This document shows positions 35,224 through 44,525 of a stretch of 64,000 nt of DNA, in pieces. Within the stretch, counting starts at the first letter, position 1. Each line of letters begins with the position of its first letter. The DNA lies in the NCBI RefSeq assembly GCF_001717505.1, contig NZ_CP017037.1, positions 783,001 to 847,000 of the forward strand. The letters are read 5' to 3'. The translations under genes and the position numbers were made by a program. The notes under the pieces were generated by a model. That model was given only the letters and a program-made list of their open reading frames with translations. It was not told the DNA's origin and ran no database searches. The stretch is from Dialister pneumosintes. Lineage in GTDB: Bacteria > Bacillota > Negativicutes > Veillonellales > Dialisteraceae.

Positions 35224-35680
35224 ACTGCTTAAGCTCCTTTATCAAGGTCGATGGAGTTTTATCTGTCCATGTAATGATAAACTTTCTTTCTGTTTCAGAA
35301 AGAACTTGAATGGTAATGCATAAAGCCTCTTCCGGTATTAAATCGGGAAAAAGATTAGCCCATTCAACAACGGTTACCCCTCCCACACTATATTCACCCC
35401 ATCCGATGTTATATAGTTCTTCTTCTCTATCCAGTCGATAGAAATCAAAGTGTTTAAAAGGTAATTTTCCTTCATATATATTCATAATGTTAAATGTAGG
35501 ACTGGTTATGTTATCAAGAATACCGATACCTTTGGCAATGCCTTGCACTAAATGCGTCTTGCCTGCGCCCAAATCACCTGTTAAAGCAATAAATAAATCT
35601 TCTTCCGCATGTTTCCCAATCCGTTGTCCAAAGTTTTGTGTTTCTTCGGTCATGTGTGTATAGAAAATGAGTTCATGCAT
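35207..35680 (-). CDS. tsaE: tRNA t6A ATPase subunit TsaE
   Basis: This 157-residue P-loop ATPase has Walker A LTGDLGAGKTHLVQGIA near residue 35, the family pattern ITSPTFNIMNIYEG near 60, the acidic HFDFYRLDREEELYNIGW near 78 and VVEWANLFPD near 105. TsaE supplies ATP hydrolysis that resets the TsaB-TsaD complex in t6A synthesis. It is the first tsa gene of the operon and overlaps the end of the patatin gene by eight bases. Confidence 0.94.
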   Translation of the reverse strand: MHELIFYTHMTEETQNFGQRIGKHAEEDLFIALTGDLGAGKTHLVQGIAKGIGILDNITSPTFNIMNIYEGKLPFKHFDFYRLDREEELYNIGWGEYSVGGVTVVEWANLFPDLIPEEALCITIQVLSETERKFIITWTDKTPSTLIKELKQYVTSH

Positions 35681-36566
35681 TACATAACCACCTCAACATT
35701 TCATCAAAACGAGATTCACCGATACGTCGACCTTCTTCATATAAATTACGTAGTTTATGAATATTTCTTTCTGTCCTGCTTACATGAACACTATGCTCAG
35801 GACGAATAATAAAGGCACGTCCTTCCTTTTCCCGTTGCAGCAGTTCTTCTACTTTTTCATTATATCGTTCAGGAATGGTTGCCATTAATTCATTGATCTT
35901 AGGATAACTTCCTCCCAACATCATAGAAAGTAATGCTCTTTCTATTTTATGAATATGCTTTTTCCTATAATTCTTATCTCGAGTAAGAATATATACCGGC
36001 TTTTTTGTAACAAAAGGAAGTTCTTCCGGCAGCGGTGCTAAAGGCATCCCTACGCCACCATCTACATATAATTTGTTCCCTAATTGCACAGGTTTTGAGA
36101 ATAATGGAATAGAGCAACTGGCCTCACAAGCCTGTTTATATTCATCCCAGGTACATCCTTTATTGGAAATATACGTAATTTTCCCCGTATCACAACTAGT
36201 CACTAATGCCAGCATACGTTCCGATGCTGTCATAAATGTATCTTTGTCAAAAGGCATTAAATTTTCTGCCAACTCTCCAAATATAAATGAAAAGTTAAAA
36301 TAATCTCCTCCTCGAATCAAATGTCTTATCCCCATATATCGGCGATCATTTGCATATCTTAGATTAACGCGTTTATTTCTCTCCTTTTGACGAGATAAAT
36401 AGCAGAGAGCTTGTAAAGTACCGGCTGAAATAGCTACTATCTGAGGAAAATAATATCCTCTATCCATAAAAGCATCTAATACTCCAGCTGTAAAGATACC
36501 TCGCATAGCACCGCCTTCTAAAATAAGAGTGCCACTTGGCTTATTGATTTCTTTACTCTCTACCAC
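35673..36566 (-). CDS. Patatin-like phospholipase
   Basis: This 297-residue patatin-family protein has the oxyanion-hole glycines in LILEGGAMRGIFTAGVLDA near residue 15, the nucleophile Ser in VAISAGTLQ near 45, and the catalytic Asp in YVDGGVGMP near 168. The first Gly of the usual GxSxG is Ala here (AISAG). The family hydrolyses acyl ester bonds in lipids and includes YjjU/RssA-like proteins of unknown substrate. It is probably cytosolic or peripheral, with no signal peptide. It overlaps tsaE, and gpmA lies 21 bases upstream. Confidence 0.85.
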   Translation of the reverse strand: MVESKEINKPSGTLILEGGAMRGIFTAGVLDAFMDRGYYFPQIVAISAGTLQALCYLSRQKERNKRVNLRYANDRRYMGIRHLIRGGDYFNFSFIFGELAENLMPFDKDTFMTASERMLALVTSCDTGKITYISNKGCTWDEYKQACEASCSIPLFSKPVQLGNKLYVDGGVGMPLAPLPEELPFVTKKPVYILTRDKNYRKKHIHKIERALLSMMLGGSYPKINELMATIPERYNEKVEELLQREKEGRAFIIRPEHSVHVSRTERNIHKLRNLYEEGRRIGESRFDEMLRWLCNA

Positions 36567-36587
36567 AATAATGCCTTCTTTCTAATA

Positions 36588-37343
36588 TTACTTAATAGAT
36601 TTTGCAGATTGATTCTTTACGGCTTCCATTTTGGCACGAATAGCTTCTTGATCTCCTAAAAATTTTCTGTCGATAACAGAAAAATCTTCGTTTAAATGAT
36701 ATACCAAGGGGATACCGGTAGGAACATTAATTCCCACAATTTCTTCATCGGAAATACCTTCTATATATTTCATTAATGCACGAATAGAATTTCCGTGAGC
36801 AGCAATCAATATGTTTTTCCCATTAACAATCTGCGGCTTAATCACATTCTCAAAATACGGTGCTACTCGAGCCACGGTATCCTTTAAACATTCTGCATGT
36901 GGAAGTACAATTTCTTTCTTAATTTCATCATATACCGATTGATTTTCCGGACAACGTGCATCTCCCACCTCTAAAGCAGGTGGTCTTACATCATAAGAAC
37001 GTCTCCACAAAAGAACTTGTTCTTCTCCGTAGGCATCTGCAGTTTCTGTCTTATTTTTCCCCTGCAAAGCACCATAGTGACGTTCATTTAGCCGATAGTC
37101 TTTAATTACGGGAATCCAATGCAAATCCATTTGATCTAAAACCGTATAGGCGGTATGGATAGCACGCTTTAAAACGGAAGTATAACAAACATCAAAAGTA
37201 TATCCTTCTTGCTTTAAAAGTTGCCCGGCTTGTTTCGCTTCTTCATATCCCTGTTCGGTCAGGTCAACATCTGTCCAACCACAAAACAAATTTTTCTTAT
37301 TCCATTGACTTTGTCCATGACGAATAACCACCAATGTATACAT
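36588..37343 (-). CDS. gpmA: 2,3-bisphosphoglycerate-dependent phosphoglycerate mutase
   Basis: This 251-residue dPGM has the phospho-histidine in [18 protein letters not shown] (about residue 9), an active-site Glu in [10 protein letters not shown] near 88 and the second His in [16 protein letters not shown] near 182. It interconverts 3- and 2-phosphoglycerate in glycolysis, in the cytosol. The length and the conserved GW(T)DVDLTEQG pattern separate it from general histidine phosphatases. It lies 12 bases after the thiL stop on the same strand. Confidence 0.95.
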   Translation of the reverse strand: MYTLVVIRHGQSQWNKKNLFCGWTDVDLTEQGYEEAKQAGQLLKQEGYTFDVCYTSVLKRAIHTAYTVLDQMDLHWIPVIKDYRLNERHYGALQGKNKTETADAYGEEQVLLWRRSYDVRPPALEVGDARCPENQSVYDEIKKEIVLPHAECLKDTVARVAPYFENVIKPQIVNGKNILIAAHGNSIRALMKYIEGISDEEIVGINVPTGIPLVYHLNEDFSVIDRKFLGDQEAIRAKMEAVKNQSAKSIK

Positions 37344-37355
37344 CGAATACCTCCA

Positions 37356-38345
37356 CTACGATTTAAAATGACAAAACCCTTTAACCTCTAACACTTTTTT
37401 CTCACCTTGATATGTCAGTGATACTACACCTTCTCCGGCAGACTCCACCCGCCCGATCACATATATAGGTTCTTGTGTCAATAATGATAATTTAGCTTCC
37501 TTAATAGTAAATACCAACTCATAGTCCTCTCCACCAACTAAAGCATAATGAATAGGACTTACCCCCACTTTTTCAGATAATTTTATAGTTTCTTGTGATA
37601 AAGGAATTTGTTCTCCTACAATGCTCATATTTACTTGGCTTGCTTGTGCAATTTCATACAGCTCACTAGAAAGCCCATCTGAGATATCATTCATAGAAGA
37701 TGCTCCACACTCTCTGATTTTCATTGCCAAATTCGGTGAAGGAAGCGGTCTTTGATGCTTTTGTACGATATGAGGAAACAAAGATTCCCATTTACGATAA
37801 ATAGCCTCTAAACCTGCCCCTGCATCACCTACCGTACCTGTCACACATACCACATCCCCCACTTGTGCCTGTCGACGAGTAACGGCGGTATTCAAAGGTA
37901 CTTCTCCGATAACCGTGCCGGTAAGAACAATCCCATGTGGCGAACCAGTCATATCTCCACCCAATAAATTCATTCGATAATATTTACAAGCAGCACGAAT
38001 GCCTTCATAACAATTTTCTAACCATTCGGCGGGTAAATCAGAAGGTACGGTTACAGACACAACTAAGCCTGTAGGTTGTCCACCCATAGCTGCGATATCA
38101 CTCACATTGGATGCACACAATTTAAACCCGACATCAAAAGCAGACATCGTTTGATGAGTAAAGTGTACTCCTTCTACCATCGTATCTGTAGAAATAATTT
38201 CATCCATCTCAGGTCTTGTATAAACTACAGCACCATCATCGCCAATTCCGACTTTTACCAACTCGGGACGATAAATAAAATCCCGGGTAATTTTTTCTAT
38301 AGATTTAAATTCTCCGAGGTCTTTTATCGTTTGTTTCTTTGTCAA
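37356..38345 (-). CDS. thiL: Thiamine-monophosphate kinase
   Basis: This 329-residue AIR-synthase-fold kinase has GIGDDGAVV near residue 35, STDTMVEGVHF near 50, NVSDIAAMGGQP near 80 and the C-terminal SMNDISDGLSSEL and GGEDYELVF. ThiL phosphorylates thiamine monophosphate to the active cofactor. The start is a TTG whose first bases overlap the stop of the nicotinamidase gene (TTGA), so the two are coupled. No thiamine riboswitch is seen in front of it, which fits its place inside an operon. Confidence 0.93.
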   Translation of the reverse strand: MTKKQTIKDLGEFKSIEKITRDFIYRPELVKVGIGDDGAVVYTRPEMDEIISTDTMVEGVHFTHQTMSAFDVGFKLCASNVSDIAAMGGQPTGLVVSVTVPSDLPAEWLENCYEGIRAACKYYRMNLLGGDMTGSPHGIVLTGTVIGEVPLNTAVTRRQAQVGDVVCVTGTVGDAGAGLEAIYRKWESLFPHIVQKHQRPLPSPNLAMKIRECGASSMNDISDGLSSELYEIAQASQVNMSIVGEQIPLSQETIKLSEKVGVSPIHYALVGGEDYELVFTIKEAKLSLLTQEPIYVIGRVESAGEGVVSLTYQGEKKVLEVKGFCHFKS

Positions 38346-38890
38346 AGAATCTCAACTCCTCGTTTCTTTAAGTCTTCTATATTCTTTTTGTGTTCTTCAA
38401 GTGATACATATCCTACACAATCGGACAACAAAGATACTGTATGTCCTGCTTTCAACAAAGATAGAATCGTTTCACGGACACAGTATTCAGATGCAATACC
38501 ACCAACAATTACATGTGATGATACGATGTCTTTCAGTACAGTTCCATCTTCATTCATAGCTAAATAAGCAGAATATTCTTCTATTTCATCACTCTTTCCT
38601 TTTAAAAAAATATTCTTTTTATTAGGTCTTTCCGATTCTCTGTGTATCTGTTCAAAAACAGCACTTAAAGCAGCCCCTTTTGTACCGGCTACACAATGCA
38701 CAGGCCATATGCCTCCATTTACTAAAAAAGATTGATTTGTCTCACCATGCCAATCGGAAGTGTAAATTACATCTACCTCATGTGTATTTATATAATTTAC
38801 AAGATTGGAAACCGCTTCATGACTATGTGCACAAGCCAAAGAGCCATCAATAAAATCATACTGACAATCTACAATGATAAGATGATCCAT
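38342..38890 (-). CDS. pncA: Nicotinamidase/isochorismatase-family hydrolase
   Basis: Starting at the ATG at 38890, after a GGAG site, the product has 182 residues. An upstream in-frame ATG exists but has no ribosome site. Active-site pieces are the Asp in DCQYDFIDGSL near residue 8, metal ligands Asp and His in YTSDWHGETN near 48, Lys in FLKGKSDEIEEYSA, and the nucleophile Cys in GGIASEYCVRETI near 142. This fits PncA, which makes nicotinate from nicotinamide for NAD salvage. It begins the short operon pncA-thiL-gpmA. Confidence 0.9.
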   Translation of the reverse strand: MDHLIIVDCQYDFIDGSLACAHSHEAVSNLVNYINTHEVDVIYTSDWHGETNQSFLVNGGIWPVHCVAGTKGAALSAVFEQIHRESERPNKKNIFLKGKSDEIEEYSAYLAMNEDGTVLKDIVSSHVIVGGIASEYCVRETILSLLKAGHTVSLLSDCVGYVSLEEHKKNIEDLKKRGVEIL

Positions 38891-39166
38891 AGTCGTCTCC
38901 TTACCGTATAAAACCAATAATTTTTCTTATAGTAAATTATTTTTATTGTAACAGTTTTTACTAAATCTGCACAACTATATTATAGTCAAATTTAGCCATA
39001 ATACTTGTATTTTAAAGATTTTTTAGAAAACTGTTATTTATGAGTAAAACTAATCAATTAAAACCAAAGCGATTGCGAGAAAACAAATTCCACCCCTTTT
39101 TATTAAGTTTTATTATTATTTATGTTAATATAACAAATATAATCATTATAAAGGAGATGCATACTA

Positions 39167-40138
39167 TTGGACTTTTTAACTTCACTTTTTACTTTATTTA
39201 ATATCGGATTTTTATCTCATCTGGTAGCAAGATTAACAGGAGCTAATGCTTCTATACTTATTTTTTGCGGATTATTAATTGTAGGTGCAACACCCTTTCA
39301 AATAGCCGGTATTATGGTTTCTTACCTTGTATTAATAAAGTTAGCATTATTCACACAAGGTCGCCAACTTACATTTAAGAACTTTCAAATATTCCGTGGT
39401 TGGATTCTTTGGGCATCTTTAGCAGTAACCTTCGCAGCACTCTTCATATATCCGTTTGGTGCACTCACTTTATTTTTGCTTATGTTCCTTTTAGAACTCA
39501 CTATCCGGCTAGGTTACTACGTACCGGAACAACTCCGCATTCCACTTAATACCCGAATCCTTTATATTGCTATTGCATCTGCACTGATGGTTCTGGGCGT
39601 TACTCTAACGCAATACATACCTGCTGAAACATATAAGTATCTGGGTATCAGTGCAGCACTGCTCTCATGTGGATTCTTTTGGTGGGTAGGCAATGATCGT
39701 AAACGATTCCAAAATATTTGGGATTATTTAGTAATTTCCAGCTTCTTCTTCAGTGGATTATTCGGATTTGAATTTTCTGATTGGGTCCTGGATTTGCATC
39801 GAGCAGAACCAACAAAGAATCGCTTAACAGAAAACCTTCCGCTCATTATGATTCCTGCATTCTTTATTGCTATGTTAGCTTCTAACTTACTGTTTAATAT
39901 ATTCCCGTTATCAGGAATGGTTTTAGTATTATTCGGTACCTTATGCATTCGTTTATTTGGGTTCTATATGGTTTCGGGACGTGGAAAGATGAGTATAATA
40001 GCATTAGCTTTTACAATTCTTGCTGTTATCTGTGTACTCTTAGTTGATCCTAAACTAACAGGCTTTGATAATGCTTTTGATAATTTAATGAATAGTACTT
40101 TTATGTTTAGCCTTGATTCTATAAAATCACTATTCTAA
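39167..40138 (+). CDS. Polytopic membrane protein, unknown
   Basis: This is the only sizeable plus-strand gene in the core part of the window. The start is a TTG at 39167, ten bases after AAGGAG; no ATG suits. The 323-residue product has about nine or ten transmembrane helices with few charges between them and a short soluble loop near residues 215-225. I do not recognise a transporter signature. A clear terminator follows at once. It is divergently transcribed from pncA across about 276 AT-rich bases that must hold both promoters. Confidence 0.65.
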   Translation: MDFLTSLFTLFNIGFLSHLVARLTGANASILIFCGLLIVGATPFQIAGIMVSYLVLIKLALFTQGRQLTFKNFQIFRGWILWASLAVTFAALFIYPFGALTLFLLMFLLELTIRLGYYVPEQLRIPLNTRILYIAIASALMVLGVTLTQYIPAETYKYLGISAALLSCGFFWWVGNDRKRFQNIWDYLVISSFFFSGLFGFEFSDWVLDLHRAEPTKNRLTENLPLIMIPAFFIAMLASNLLFNIFPLSGMVLVLFGTLCIRLFGFYMVSGRGKMSIIALAFTILAVICVLLVDPKLTGFDNAFDNLMNSTFMFSLDSIKSLF

Positions 40139-40171
40139 TAAAAAAGACACTGTTTTAACAGTGTCTTTTTT
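40139..40171. terminator. Bidirectional terminator
   Basis: AAAAAGACACTG, loop TTTTAA, CAGTGTCTTTTT: 12 perfect pairs with T-tracts on both strands, directly after the membrane protein stop. Confidence 0.85.
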
Positions 40172-40190
40172 ATTAACTCTTTTTGCATGA

Positions 40191-40221
40191 AAAAAGGATG
40201 TTCATCAAGAACATCCTTTTA
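40191..40221 (-). terminator. Terminator of glmS
   Basis: AAAAGGATGTTC, loop of five, GAACATCCTTTT: a perfect 12-pair stem four bases past the glmS stop. Confidence 0.85.
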
Positions 40222-40225
40222 TTAT

Positions 40226-42052
40226 CTATTCTACTGTAACAGACTTAGCCAAGTTTCTTGGCTTATCTACATCATTGCCACGTTTAATTCCTGTAAAGTA
40301 TGCTAACAGCTGCATAGGCACTACCGAAAGAATCGGTGCGATAAATTCATCTACTCTTGGAATGCGAACTACATCTGTAGCATATTTTTCTAAATTATCA
40401 TCATCCTCATATCCGATGCTGATTACTTCTGCTTCTCTTGCACGTACTTCTTGGATATTACTGTACATCTTAGAATCCACATGCGACTGTGATACTACAG
40501 CAATAACGGGAGTATCTTTAGTAATTAATGCCAACGTCCCATGCTTTAATTCACCTGCAGCATAAGCTTCTGCATGGATGTAAGAAATTTCCTTAAGTTT
40601 TAAGGCGCCTTCCATAGCAATTGCATAGTCAATAGAACGACCAAGATAGAATATATCTTTAGCATGAATAAAAGAATCCGCTAATTTTTCCATATGATCT
40701 TTTTCTTTTAGAACTTCTGTAATTTTTTCCGGCAAGATTAATAAAGAATCCGTAATCGTTTTAACTACAGACGGTGCTACCGTTTCCTTTACTTGCCCCA
40801 TATACAAAGCTAATAACAATAAAGCCACTAACTGTGTTGTATATGCTTTGGTAGATGCTACTGCAATTTCCGGACCTGCCAATGTATATATAGTATAATC
40901 CGCTTCCCTTGCAATAGAAGAACCGATAGAGTTGGTAATAGCAATGCTGCGTGCACCTAATCTTTTTGCTTCTTTAAGTGCAGCTTGGGTATCCAGCGTT
41001 TCCCCGGATTGGCTCACTACAATGCACAGAGTTCTTGCTGTAGTCAAAGGTTGACGATAACGGTATTCGGATGCAATATCCACTTCTACAGGAATCTTAA
41101 CAAAACGTTCGATATAATGTTTAGCTACCAACCCTGCATGATAAGCGGTTCCACAAGCGGTAATTAAAATATTATCAATATTTTCTAAATCTGCTTTAAT
41201 CCAGTTTAAATTATCAAAACAAACGCTTCCATCTTTAGCTACATGCATAGCTACCGTATCATGAATAGCTTTCGGCTGTTCATAAATTTCCTTGAGCATA
41301 AAATGTGGATATCCATTTTTCTCTGCCGCTTCCGCCGACCAGTTTACTTCTTGTACTTTCTTGGAAATAGGTAACCCATCACCATCAAATACGGAAACTT
41401 TATCTTTCTTGACAATGACAAGTTCTTTATCATTGATGACAAAAATACGTCTTGTTTTATTAATAACGGCAGGAATATCCGATGCAATAAAGTTCTCACC
41501 TTTACCAAGTCCAATGATTAACGGATTCTCACTCTTTGTGCAAATAATAGTATCCGGATAATCACTATTCATAAACAATAAGGTATAAGTACCGGTAATT
41601 TCTTTTACTACTTTACGAACAGTAGAAAAAAAGTCTCCATCATCGAGTTCTTCTGCTAAATGAGCAACTACTTCAGAATCTGTTTCCGATTTAAATACAT
41701 GCCCTTTTTCTATTAATTGCTTTTTTAAAGTCAAGTAGTTTTCAATAATTCCATTATGAACAATCACAAAATGATTACGAGAATCACCATGTGGATGTGA
41801 ATTCACATCAGATGGTTGCCCATGTGTCGCCCAACGAGTATGTCCAATACCCATAGTCCCTATCAATGGCGTTGCTTTTAATGCAGCTTCTAAATTTGCT
41901 AAGCCGCCTTTCTTCTTAACAATATTTATTTTATTGTTATCAAAAACAGCAATACCTGCAGAATCATAGCCTCTGTATTCAAGGCGACGAAGTCCATCAA
42001 CTAAAAATTCTGATGCTTCTTTGTCTCCCACATAGCCAACAATACCGCACAT
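40226..42052 (-). CDS. glmS: Glucosamine-6-phosphate synthase
   Basis: This 608-residue enzyme has the N-terminal class II glutaminase domain, with Cys2 in MCGIVGYVG as nucleophile, HTRWATHGQPSDVNSHPH near residue 73 and HNGIIENY near 98. Two SIS sugar isomerase domains follow, with SQSGETLDTQAAL near 347 and SVTVE at the C-terminus. It makes glucosamine-6-phosphate from fructose-6-phosphate and glutamine, the entry to peptidoglycan and lipopolysaccharide amino sugars. It has its own promoter and terminator. The upstream region lacks the glmS ribozyme. Confidence 0.97.
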   Translation of the reverse strand: MCGIVGYVGDKEASEFLVDGLRRLEYRGYDSAGIAVFDNNKINIVKKKGGLANLEAALKATPLIGTMGIGHTRWATHGQPSDVNSHPHGDSRNHFVIVHNGIIENYLTLKKQLIEKGHVFKSETDSEVVAHLAEELDDGDFFSTVRKVVKEITGTYTLLFMNSDYPDTIICTKSENPLIIGLGKGENFIASDIPAVINKTRRIFVINDKELVIVKKDKVSVFDGDGLPISKKVQEVNWSAEAAEKNGYPHFMLKEIYEQPKAIHDTVAMHVAKDGSVCFDNLNWIKADLENIDNILITACGTAYHAGLVAKHYIERFVKIPVEVDIASEYRYRQPLTTARTLCIVVSQSGETLDTQAALKEAKRLGARSIAITNSIGSSIAREADYTIYTLAGPEIAVASTKAYTTQLVALLLLALYMGQVKETVAPSVVKTITDSLLILPEKITEVLKEKDHMEKLADSFIHAKDIFYLGRSIDYAIAMEGALKLKEISYIHAEAYAAGELKHGTLALITKDTPVIAVVSQSHVDSKMYSNIQEVRAREAEVISIGYEDDDNLEKYATDVVRIPRVDEFIAPILSVVPMQLLAYFTGIKRGNDVDKPRNLAKSVTVE

Positions 42053-42141
42053 ATCATATCCTCCTTCAAATAAATAGAATAGTTTCCTATTCGTATTATT
42101 TGCATAATCTATTTTGTTCTAATTTAAAATTTCATGCTATA

Positions 42142-42199
42142 AAAAGAAATACATACTCATTGATTATACCATAATCAACAATAAATCTGTATTTCTTTT
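42142..42199 (-). promoter_or_regulatory. Promoter region of glmS nested in inverted repeats
   Basis: The outer arms AAAAGAAATACA (42142-42153) and TGTATTTCTTTT (42188-42199) are perfect complements. The inner arms TTGATTAT and ATAATCAA (42160-42178) enclose a TATAAT -10 box on the minus strand (42163-42168). The outer hairpin ends in T on the minus strand and could terminate the upstream gene, while the inner part holds the glmS promoter. The start codon is about 110 bases downstream. Confidence 0.45.
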
Positions 42200-42225
42200 A
42201 AATCCTATTCCGTTTTTTATTCTAT

Positions 42226-42783
42226 TTATATACCCATATTCATTAAAGCAGAAACACCTATAATCGTACCTATTCCCATAATACTGATACTGATAAAAGC
42301 CGCTACTGCTATAGGAGTAAGCAAAACCAGAGCCGATTTCCCCCAAGTGAACCCATAATTCTCACTAACAGCAATTATGTTAAGAATAAAGTGCCATACG
42401 ATAGCAACACAACTAATGATACCGGCTATCACATCTAAACTGAAAGAATCCGCAAGGGCCGAAAACACGAGGATAGACAAAGGACAAACGGTTGCCATAA
42501 AACCTGAAGTGATTCCTTTAGCACTACCACGTCCACCTAACCAGCCGGCAACATAATGAATACTTGCACTATGCAGCAAAAGTAAAGTCATCTCTATAAA
42601 AAGACAAAGCAAAAAACTCAAAACTACACCGGGACCTTCCACTAAGGATGATAAAGACATAATAAGAATCGTAAAAAGGTATATCAATCCTGCAACAATC
42701 CACTGTTCACCTCTTGTGATAGCACGCAATGCAACACGGGGGTGCACCATAAGGCTGTACACTAAATCCAGAAAATAATTCAT
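42226..42783 (-). CDS. Yip1-family membrane protein
   Basis: The 185-residue protein has five hydrophobic helices, starting at about residues 28, 52, 92, 125 and 155, with the short N-terminal DLVYSLMVHPRVALRAI typical of bacterial YIP1-domain proteins. It lies in the plasma membrane. No enzymatic motif is present and the bacterial family has no settled role. It is separated from sppA by nine bases, so it is likely co-transcribed with that membrane protease. Confidence 0.75.
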   Translation of the reverse strand: MNYFLDLVYSLMVHPRVALRAITRGEQWIVAGLIYLFTILIMSLSSLVEGPGVVLSFLLCLFIEMTLLLLHSASIHYVAGWLGGRGSAKGITSGFMATVCPLSILVFSALADSFSLDVIAGIISCVAIVWHFILNIIAVSENYGFTWGKSALVLLTPIAVAAFISISIMGIGTIIGVSALMNMGI

Positions 42784-42792
42784 AGTACCTCC

Positions 42793-43734
42793 TTATTTAA
42801 CAACCGGCTGCTGATCCAATGAAGTAATAGATTTCATTTCAGTCGCCATGTTCTTTCCAATAATTTTTGCAAAGCTTTCCGCATTTGCTGAAAGTAAATT
42901 TCGTAAATACAGTTTTTCCTCGTAAGAATGTGTAGGAACATCTTCATTCATACCTACCAATCCACCTGCATAACCAAGTGCATCGTAATAATTTCCCATA
43001 GCATCTACCAAGCCTAAAGCTTGTGCTTGCCGGCCAGTAATAACTCGTCCATCTGCTATAGCTTTCACTTTATTAATGTCCATATGGCGACCTTCAGCAA
43101 CAGTGGTTACAAATTGACCGTAAATATCATCTACCATCCCCTGTATCATCGTGCGTTCTTCAGGCGTCATAGGGCGAAACATGGACAACATATCTTTATA
43201 AAGTCCACTCTTTATTTTTTCTTCTTTCACACCTAATTTTTCTGCCAATCCTTCTACATTTGTATAATCAATATATACACCGATACTGCCTGTTAAAGTA
43301 GCCGGATTAGCAAAGATGTAATCGCCTTTACTTGCAATCCAATATCCGGCAGAAGCACAAGCATCTCCCATAGACACTACAATTGGTTTTCCCGAGTTCT
43401 TAATTTTATCCAATTCTTCAGAAATTTCTTGTGTAGCCCCTGTAGACCCACCCGGGCTATTAATTCGCAATAAAATCGCTTTTGCATTGACATCTTTTCT
43501 TGCAGACTCAAGTTCTGACATGACCTGCTCACTAGAAGTTCCATTAGAAGAGAATACATTTCCTGTCGGCGGTCCTCCATAAATCTCTCCATCAATACGT
43601 ATAACTGCTACATAACCATTCCTTACTTTGGGTAGTGACTTACCACTTCCCATAGCTTCCGTACCAACTATTACTGCTACTATTAATAAAATAATTGCTG
43701 CTGCAACTACCCATTTTCTTTTCGAGTGAATCAC
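42793..43734 (-). CDS. sppA: Signal peptide peptidase SppA, short type
   Basis: This 313-residue protein has one N-terminal membrane anchor (residues 8-28) followed by the ClpP-like serine protease domain of S49 peptidases. The Ser nucleophile lies in SMGDACASAGYWIAS near residue 137 and the Lys general base in EKIKSGLYKD near 190; LLRINSPGGSTGATQEI near 95 shapes the oxyanion hole. The domain faces outside and cuts remnant signal peptides in the membrane. It is the short, self-assembling type. It is the first gene of the sppA-Yip1 unit. Confidence 0.93.
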   Translation of the reverse strand: MIHSKRKWVVAAAIILLIVAVIVGTEAMGSGKSLPKVRNGYVAVIRIDGEIYGGPPTGNVFSSNGTSSEQVMSELESARKDVNAKAILLRINSPGGSTGATQEISEELDKIKNSGKPIVVSMGDACASAGYWIASKGDYIFANPATLTGSIGVYIDYTNVEGLAEKLGVKEEKIKSGLYKDMLSMFRPMTPEERTMIQGMVDDIYGQFVTTVAEGRHMDINKVKAIADGRVITGRQAQALGLVDAMGNYYDALGYAGGLVGMNEDVPTHSYEEKLYLRNLLSANAESFAKIIGKNMATEMKSITSLDQQPVVK

Positions 43735-43811
43735 AATTCCCTCCTATATCATAGATAACTATACAGATTATACATTTATTATATCATTATGTTTCTACAC
43801 CTGAATTAACT

Positions 43812-43845
43812 AAAAAAGGTTGCAAGAACTAAAACTCTTACAACC
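43812..43845 (-). terminator. Terminator after tRNA-Glu
   Basis: On the minus strand GGTTGTAAGA, a short loop, TCTTGCAACC then six T: a stem of ten pairs (one G-T) two bases past the CCA end. Confidence 0.8.
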
Positions 43846-43847
43846 AT

Positions 43848-43923
43848 TGGTGACCGGTATGGGATTCGAACCCATGCTCTCTGCGCTGAGAACGCAGCGT
43901 CTTAACCGCTTGACTAACCGGCC
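43848..43923 (-). tRNA. tRNA-Glu (anticodon CTC)
   Basis: The cloverleaf folds fully on the minus strand. The acceptor GGCCGGT pairs with ACCGGTC, the D arm is GTC-AAGCGGTTAA-GAC, and the anticodon stem CTGCG/CGCAG encloses the loop TTCTCAG with anticodon CTC. The T arm has GGTTCGAATCC and the CCA end is encoded. The D-arm pattern is characteristic of glutamate tRNAs. It reads GAG codons. It stands alone, followed by its own terminator. Confidence 0.93.
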
Positions 43924-44112
43924 ATGATGAGCTTATTATACTCTCCCATTTTTTAAATAACAAGTAATATCCAACTCTTTATTATAAAAATATATAGTAA
44001 CACTCACATAACAATGAATATAAAAATCAATAATTCGCTTATAAAAACATTATATGTTACAGTATATATTATTTAATAATTGGTTTTTATTAGATTTATT
44101 AGAGGAAAACTT

Positions 44113-44460
44113 ATGAAAAAAGAAAAAATATTATACATTCTTATTATAATCTGTATAATGACAATTACTATTTTAACCGGTATAACTTTTATACAGAGCA
44201 AAAAAATCCAAATGATTGAAACTCAATTAACTTCAATGTCTACTACACCAAATGAAAACTCTACCAAAGATGTGTCCAAAAAAATAAATGAGCTTGAAAG
44301 TAAACTAACCTCTTTAAATGAGAGAGTAAATAAAGTTGAAAATAATGTTTCCACATCCGCTGATGAATTATCCGGTCTAAAAACAGATATAAATAATGTA
44401 AAAGCGAATTTTAATTCTTTAATTACCGATTTATCCCAGCTTCTTTCAGAAAATGAATAG
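44113..44460 (+). CDS. Small membrane-anchored coiled-coil protein
   Basis: The ATG at 44113 follows AGAGGAAAAC and gives 115 residues; an upstream in-frame start has no ribosome site. One N-terminal membrane helix (about residues 6-26) is followed by a Ser/Thr/Asn-rich linker and a heptad-like coiled coil (about 55-112, INELESKLTSLNERVNKVE). The family is not recognised. The topology suggests an envelope protein that oligomerises outside or inside the membrane. It is a single plus-strand gene with its own terminator between a tRNA and coaX. Confidence 0.6.
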   Translation: MKKEKILYILIIICIMTITILTGITFIQSKKIQMIETQLTSMSTTPNENSTKDVSKKINELESKLTSLNERVNKVENNVSTSADELSGLKTDINNVKANFNSLITDLSQLLSENE

Positions 44461-44472
44461 TATCCCTGAAAT

Positions 44473-44503
44473 AAAAATCACTCTTTATTGAGTGCTTTTT
44501 ATT
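44473..44503 (+). terminator. Terminator between converging genes
   Basis: CACTC, loop TTTATT, GAGTG with flanking A and T runs forms a short-stem intrinsic terminator between the coiled-coil gene and coaX, possibly used by both. Confidence 0.6.
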
Positions 44504-44525
44504 TCTTCATTTTTATTATAGATTG

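Noticed and set aside
42053..42225. Possible glmS ribozyme upstream of glmS
   Set aside because: Read on the minus strand, the leader lacks the conserved AGCGCC-type core and the length of the ribozyme. Only a promoter-like palindrome is present.
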